Of a stretch of 13,436 bases of DNA, positions 9,101 to 13,436 are shown one piece after another. Made by a program: the position numbers and the translations under genes. The stretch comes from Ettlia oleoabundans (Eukaryota; Chlorophyta; Chlorophyceae; Chlamydomonadales): assembly GCA_019693395.1 (NCBI GenBank), contig JAAMXP010000654.1:3214-16649 (forward strand), given 5' to 3'. How positions within the stretch are numbered: the stretch's first letter is position 1; every line of letters starts with the position of its first letter. The notes beneath the pieces were generated by a model, which saw only the letters and a list, made by a program, of their open reading frames with translations, did not search any database and was not told the origin of the DNA.

Positions 9101-11147
9101 GTGTGGGACTGCACTCGGCAGGATCGGGGACGGGCCTTTCCAGGCCCATGAATGATGTTGAAGTCAATAAGGGACAACATTTTGCACCACTGGCCCTGCA
9201 TATATGGTGCAGACCGCATATTGGGCGCACACTTTTTCAGCCCTGCCCACGTGATGCCGCTGCTGGAGATTGTGCGCACAGACCGCACCTCCAAGCAGGT
9301 ATGTGTTGTTGTTTGAGTGAGTAATGTTGAAGTGGATGCACGTTGCGCGCGGCTTGTGTCTCCCATGTCTCCACGTATGCCTCTTGGCTCGCTTGCTTGG
9401 TAGTCTTCCCAAGCGTTATTTGATATATTAGGAGAGATGCTTGTCAGTCCTGATGTTTGATGCGAAATCCCTGCTGTCCATCTGTGCAGGTTATCCTGGA
9501 CACTCTGGAGCTCAGCACCAAGATCAAGAAGACCCCGGTAGTGGTTGGCAACTGCACCGGCTTTGCAGTGAACCGCGTGTTCTTTCCATACACCCAGGCA
9601 TGTTACCGTGGTGTTGCTCACACCGCCTCAAGCATCGGCATTGCCAATTCAAAATGGGCAGTTCTCAAGACACAATATAGTGCTGTGGTGCCATCCCATT
9701 TCGCTGGCGCTAGAGGCATCAATATGTGGTGGCTCAAAATATGCCCGCCATTGTGTTGCTGGTCATGGCACCTGGTAGTGTTTTTTGATAGAAATAACTT
9801 TCCTCTTAACCAGTATGTCATGACGTTCTGTTCATGCGTGTAGGCTGCCTGCATGCTGGTGGACATGGGTCTGGATCCATACCGCATTGACAAGGTCATT
9901 GCTGGCTTTGGCATGCCCATGGGGCCCTTCAGGCAAGTGGGAAGGGACCAATGCATCAACCAGTGCTGCTGGGCAGCCAGGAGAGCTATGTTTGCTATGC
10001 CTTCCAAGATGGGTATCGCGGCACATTGTCGAATATCTCATCAACGCTCCTGCTATTCGCTGTCTGCAGGCTGAGCGACCTGGTGGGCGCTGACATTGGT
10101 CTGCACGTGGGCAAGAACTTCCTGGAGTCGTTCCCTGAGCGCTGCTACCCAGCCCGCATCATCCAGCTGCTGAACGAGAGCAAGCGGCTGGGCGAGAAGA
10201 GCGGTCGCGGGTTCTACAAGTATGATGCGCGCCGCCGCGCTTCTCCTGACCCCGACCTGGTGCCCCTGGTGCAGCAGTCTCGCAAGGTGAGGGCAGGCAG
10301 TGCGTGGCAGGCAATGACAGAGGAATATTCAGTGCTCCGTGTTGAAAGGGGATCCGCTCTGCTCACGTGGTGGCTCCCCCAGCACAGCGTCCAAATATAC
10401 TGTGCGCTGTGTGTGACCCCCCTTGTAACTGACCGTGCTCCAGAGTTCTGGCCTGTACAAGGAGGGCGCAGCGGCCCCCAAGATGAGCGATCAGGACATT
10501 GCTGAGTTCATCTTCTTCCCGGTGGTAAACGAGGGCTCCCGCGTTATTGACGAAGGTGCGAACCACGCAATATTATTGATGTATCCACTTTTCATTGACA
10601 CCTCATATCACACCCAACACAGCTTGCCCCTTACACATGAGCCCTCCAACCTCATCCCGCAGTCATTAAGTTTTTGCAATCGGATTTGGCAGTAATTCAG
10701 TTACTTTGCCTTCTGCCGTATGTCTCACGTCATATCATGTGCAGGTATCGTGGATAAGCCGGCGGATCTGGATGTTGCAATGGTGATGGGCATGGGTTTC
10801 CCCGCCTTCCGGGGTGGTCTCATCTTTTGGGCAGACCTCGTTGGGGCAGGTGGGTACCAGTTTGACTGTTGCATGCCATCATCCCTTTTCAACGTATTGT
10901 CACTACTTCACCCTGCCATCAATGCATTGTGGGATTCTTTCGCATCAAGCCTGCCTGTTCTAACAGTTAACATTGGGCCCGGTGGTCCTGCTGTGCAGAC
11001 TACATCTGCAAGCGGCTTGCCGGCTGGGCGCAGCAGTTCAACGGCACACCGCTGCAGGGATTTTTCAAACCGTCAGCATACCTGGAGAGCTGCGCACGCC
11101 GCGGCGCCAAGCTATCAGCAGGCAAGGATGGGGCTTCTAAGCTGTAA
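6180..11147 (+). CDS. MFP2: Peroxisomal multifunctional beta-oxidation protein (enoyl-CoA hydratase / 3-hydroxyacyl-CoA dehydrogenase)
   Basis: The enzyme hydrates trans-2-enoyl-CoA and oxidises the 3-hydroxyacyl-CoA with NAD+ in peroxisomal fatty-acid beta-oxidation. Seventeen exons: 6180-6267, 6350-6430, 6654-6851, 7097-7318, 7558-7652, 7814-7909, 8156-8249, 8367-8512, 8610-8705, 8854-9037, 9213-9298, 9490-9597, 9844-9932, 10070-10286, 10444-10555, 10745-10849, 10999-11147; 2166 nt, 721 aa, close to plant MFP2 (about 725). The crotonase half has GRFCAGFDI, the oxyanion-hole segment ALGGGCELALACNARV and FGLPELQLGIIPGFGGTQRL. Glu110 and Glu130 have the same 20-residue spacing as FadB Glu119/Glu139. 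The dehydrogenase half has the NAD loop GGGLMGSGIA (about 310-319), NTSTI, and HFFSPAHVMPLLE with His440 and Glu452 as the likely catalytic pair, then the linked C-terminal segments GNCTGFAVNRVFFPYTQ, GMPMGPFR and GMGFPAFRGG. The C-terminus SKL is a canonical PTS1. Thirteen introns are GT-AG and three GC-AG. Start chosen from alignment of GVAVVTLHNPPVNAL to the family N-terminus. It could equally be the paralogue called AIM1 in plants. Confidence 0.96.
7653..7813 (+). other. GC-AG intron in MFP (intron 5)
   Basis: The donor reads CAG|GCAAGT and the acceptor CTGCAG. Splicing here joins AILQFARAQ to AAKRARHLLHPLLCLDAI, residue for residue with plant MFP2 (KFAKAQTLKRAPNMKHPL). The nearest in-frame GT donor (7677) would insert eight residues. 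Confidence 0.88.
9598..9843 (+). other. GC-AG intron in MFP (intron 12)
   Basis: The donor reads CAG|GCATGT and the acceptor GTGTAG. It joins VNRVFFPYTQ to AACMLVDMGLDPY, matching plant FFPYTQAAMFLVECGADPY with no gap. I find no nearby GT donor that keeps both frame and alignment. Confidence 0.87.
9933..10069 (+). other. GC-AG intron in MFP (intron 13)
   Basis: The donor reads CAG|GCAAGT and the acceptor CTGCAG. AG plus G makes the Arg codon of MGPFR|LSDLVGAD, as in plant MGPFRLCDLVG. A GT two bases into the intron's GCAAGT (GCAA|GTGGGA) would put the next exon out of frame, so the GC donor is needed. Confidence 0.9.
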
Positions 11148-11761
11148 ACGGGCGTCCGCACTCCCTGGTGCAGCACGTAGTTAGCGACCTTTAGAGCATT
11201 TTCCACGTGTAGCGCATGTAGTTTATGAGTGTAGCGCCAATTTTGATACCCAGTTAATGAGAACAATTGTTCTGTTTGTATAGACACTGTAACTTCTAGC
11301 GGAGTCCTGAACACTTCTTGCCGCCCGCGTTGGCCACGTCACCGCCAGCTCAGGGTGTTCCTCCTCCAGTGCCCTCCATGCAACGTCAGCGACAACTATT
11401 TCGATTGTGAAATTGTTACTTTTTAAAAAATTACCAGCCGCCCACCTCCCGTTTCCGCTGTGCGCACCCCTTGCAACACGGTCAAGCCGGGTGGCGGCCT
11501 GGAGGATAGGTTGTATTTTACGTACTTGCGCGACCCGGGTAAACGTCGTGAGCGGGGCTCTAGCATCGTGTCACTGGAATTTGCAGAAACTGGCTCCTTG
11601 GCCCCGTTGTCATGGGCATTCTGCACTGTCGGAATAACAGAAGCTCGACGCGAGCGGCTGCCATACTCGACGCCAGCCTCCCTTGCCCCCCCTGCCGCGC
11701 TGGCACATGCCGCCCCGCCGCTTGTGCTGGGTTGTTATGCAGGGGTGCCAGCGGTGACAGC
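11148..11761. other. Intergenic region: MFP 3' UTR and BRE1-like 5' region
   Basis: These 614 bp hold the MFP 3' UTR, with the TGTAA above, and upstream sequence of the BRE1-like gene. An AT-rich patch (TACTTTTTAAAAAATTA, 11416-11432) may lie in or near the promoter. The sequence GTTATGCAG at 11734-11742 looks like a splice acceptor in frame with the BRE1 ATG (encoding GASGDS before it), so a short first exon may be hidden here. I cannot place its donor. Confidence 0.45.
11288..11292 (+). terminator. Candidate poly(A) signal TGTAA for MFP
   Basis: TGTAA lies 141 bases after the MFP stop. A second copy overlaps the stop codon (11143-11147), as also happens at the SF3A2 stop; that one is too close to serve unless the 3' UTR is almost absent. 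Confidence 0.45.
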
Positions 11762-13331
11762 ATGTCGGTGCAACGGCTGGAACTCCTGGTTGACAAAAAT
11801 GCAAAGCTGTCGGCCCAGTGCGATGTACAGCGCAAGCAAATTAACCAGCTGGAGAAAAGGCAAGTGCCCGTGCTTATGGTCGGCAGCCAGACGCAGTTTA
11901 TACCCCAGGAGTTTTCAGTAGGTTTGCCATTGTACTACATGCTGTTTACCAGCAAGACGTGCTTCATCCTGCGCAACTTGCAGGTTGGAGGAATTTGCAG
12001 CACGTGAGGAGGCTCACCAAGAAACTCTGTTGTGCGTCAACAGGCTGTGGGAAGAGCTGAATGCATCGATTGCCTTCATCCAGTATCGGTGAGAGGTACT
12101 TTTGCCTTCTGACAAGTCAAAACTGTCAGACTACACAGGATAACATATTGCAGCCGTTGCAGCCACAAATTGGCTGTCTTGCCCTGCCCTGCCCGTGACA
12201 TTGTTCTTCATGCTGTCCTTCACAGGGCAACTGGTCAGCTGGCAGAGGCCCAGCAGGAGAACACGGAGGCTACAGATGCTGACTTGCTGCGCAAGGCCAA
12301 CCCTTTCCTAGCCAAGCTGCTGCTCACTCACTTGGCAGGCGACAAGGAGGCGAACCTTGTTGCGGGTGCGTTTGCGACGGCCTGAGCTTTGCTGAGTTGA
12401 GGCTAACAACGGTGGTGTCCTATGTGTTGCACTCTGGTACAAGCACTTCATCTGCTGCTGCAGCAAACTGCCGCTGCAACAACCTTCTGAACGTATCGAT
12501 TCGCAGCTCGTGAAATTGTGCTTTCACCGCGCCTGTTGCAGAGGAGTTTTCTAATGTTAGCGAGGTGGAGCAGACCCTTCGGCAGCGTATGGCGGCTACT
12601 CTGGAGGCGGCATGTGCGGTGTTGCAGCTGGTGGAGGGGCACGAAGGCGGCGGGAAACAGAGCAGCAGCAGCGAGCCCCCGCCCGAAGCTGGGGCCACCT
12701 CCAAGGATGCGCAGCTGGCGGCAATGAACAACCTGCTGAAAGCAGAGAACAACCGGCTGCGTGATCAAGCGCTGCAGGATGCCACTAAGATCAAGCAGCT
12801 GCAGTCGAGCCTGGCAGGTGTGCTGCTGCCTTGTCTCCCGATCAACAGCCCGCATGCTGCTGTGCGGCTGCTGGATTTGCCAGGCGATGGAGACTGTACT
12901 TGAATAGGGTGTATGTGTGACTGGTACTTGTGAAGCCTCAGCTTTGGTTACTGAGTTCTGCCTCTGGCAATCTGTGAATCCTGTGGGCTGGAACCTGGGT
13001 ATTGCATATTTATATCTTGTCGCTGTATGCTTCTTGGTTTCCCCCTTTTGTGTCAATCATGCCCCTATTTGATTGTTGCATTGTTTGATTGTGGTGACCT
13101 GACTGCAGACCGCGAGGATGAGCTGCTGGTTGCGCAGCGAAAAATCAATCAGCTTACGACGTCCGGGGGTGGCATGTCGTTGGCGGCAGGCAGCGCTGGT
13201 GGCAACAGTGGGTCGCCAGTGCCGGCTGCTAGCAGCGGCGATGCCACAGACGCAGCACGTCTGCACCAGTTGCTACAGAAGCGGACTGCAGAGCTGGATG
13301 AGCGGGAGGAGTCACTCATCAAAGCCGAAAG
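11762..13331 (+). CDS. BRE1/HUB-like histone H2B E3 ubiquitin ligase, N-terminal part
   Basis: BRE1 (RNF20/40 in animals, HUB1/2 in plants) monoubiquitinates histone H2B in the nucleus, with effects on transcription. Exons: 11762-11859, 11984-12088, 12226-12365, 12542-12817 and 13109-13331, about 280 residues. The call rests on the N-terminal coiled coil: RLELLVDKNAKLSAQCDVQR, INQLEKRLEEF, then ETLLCVNRLWEELNASIAFI. This has the order and spacing of human QYKNRKLAEQLDQRREIIEDL, LEKRQTTDDAVL and VNRYWNQLNEDIRI. Later segments are also coiled coil (MNNLLKAENNRLRDQAL; RLHQLLQKRTAELDEREESL), separated by Ser/Gly/Ala/Pro linkers. The C-terminal RING that would prove ligase activity lies beyond the window. 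The first intron (11860-11983) is GC-AG and the others GT-AG. The start is provisional: an acceptor at 11742 could add an upstream exon. Another long coiled-coil nuclear protein is the main alternative. Confidence 0.75.
11860..11983 (+). other. GC-AG intron in the BRE1-like gene (intron 1)
   Basis: The donor reads AAG|GCAAGT and the acceptor TTGCAG. It joins NQLEKR to LEEFAAREEAHQ in one reading frame. The overlapping GT (GGCAA|GTGCCC) would put exon 2 out of frame. Confidence 0.8.
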
Positions 13332-13436
13332 GTGTGACGGGGTTGTCATAAGTATGGTGGTGGGTTGGGTTGGTGGGTTGTGTGGGTGAAGGGGTGGGTT
13401 GGGGCTGTTGGCGGTGGTCGGTGAGGGTGGACAGTG
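13332..13436 (+). other. Start of a G-rich BRE1 intron, cut by the window end
   Basis: After the donor AAAG|GTGTGA the sequence becomes strongly G/T-rich with many GGG and GGTGG runs and almost no C. No acceptor is reached before the window ends. Confidence 0.6.

Noticed and set aside
9061..9621. Minus-strand open frame of 186 codons inside MFP
   Set aside because: It runs across MFP exons and introns on the opposite strand, with no family resemblance.
11612..11761. Longer BRE1 N-terminus from an in-frame ATG at 11612
   Set aside because: The extra 50 residues are Cys/Pro/Arg-rich and unlike any BRE1 start. A splice acceptor at 11742 or the ATG at 11762 explains the frame better.
1..13436. 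A novel gene system, mobile element, viral insertion or CRISPR-like array
   Set aside because: Four of the five genes belong to conserved eukaryotic families, the genes do not share a pathway, and I found no terminal repeats, integrase, reverse transcriptase or regular repeat array.

Overview
The window is nuclear DNA of a eukaryote, most likely a green alga. Class Trebouxiophyceae is only a guess from gene style; no marker gene proves it. The evidence is short exons interrupted by introns of about 80-290 bp with AG acceptors (many reading TGCAG), TGTAA motifs in 3' regions of the kind green algae use for polyadenylation, and proteins most like plant forms (a monofunctional-chain peroxisomal MFP and a plant-style CDCA7 zinc finger). 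I rebuilt five gene models by hand from splice sites, reading frame and family similarity. The three complete models (CDCA7-like, the unrecognised gene and MFP) each give a whole number of codons after splicing.

Layout. (1) 71-717, + strand: the 3' end of SF3A2, a U2 snRNP splicing subunit; its N-terminal zinc finger lies left of the window. (2) 1011-3380, - strand: a complete 8-exon gene for a CDCA7-type zf-4CXXC_R1 protein of 383 aa. It converges with SF3A2. (3) 3818-5839, + strand: a complete 6-exon gene for a 405-aa helical, Gln/Ala-rich protein I do not recognise, arranged head-to-head with CDCA7. (4) 6180-11147, + strand: a complete 17-exon gene for the peroxisomal multifunctional beta-oxidation protein (enoyl-CoA hydratase plus 3-hydroxyacyl-CoA dehydrogenase), 721 aa and ending in SKL. 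(5) 11762-13331, + strand: the 5' part of a BRE1/HUB-like histone H2B E3 ubiquitin ligase, which runs off the right edge in an intron.

The genes are mostly unrelated. SF3A2 acts in splicing, CDCA7 and BRE1 in chromatin, and MFP in fatty-acid beta-oxidation. Nothing suggests an operon, mobile element, virus or gene cluster with one shared job. The most unusual signal is in the introns: 4 of the 34 complete introns I place (about 12%) need a GC-AG pair rather than GT-AG, three of them in MFP. The most interesting gene is the CDCA7-like protein, which keeps the residues mutated in human ICF syndrome and so predicts a CDCA7-HELLS/DDM1-type DNA-methylation maintenance system in this organism.
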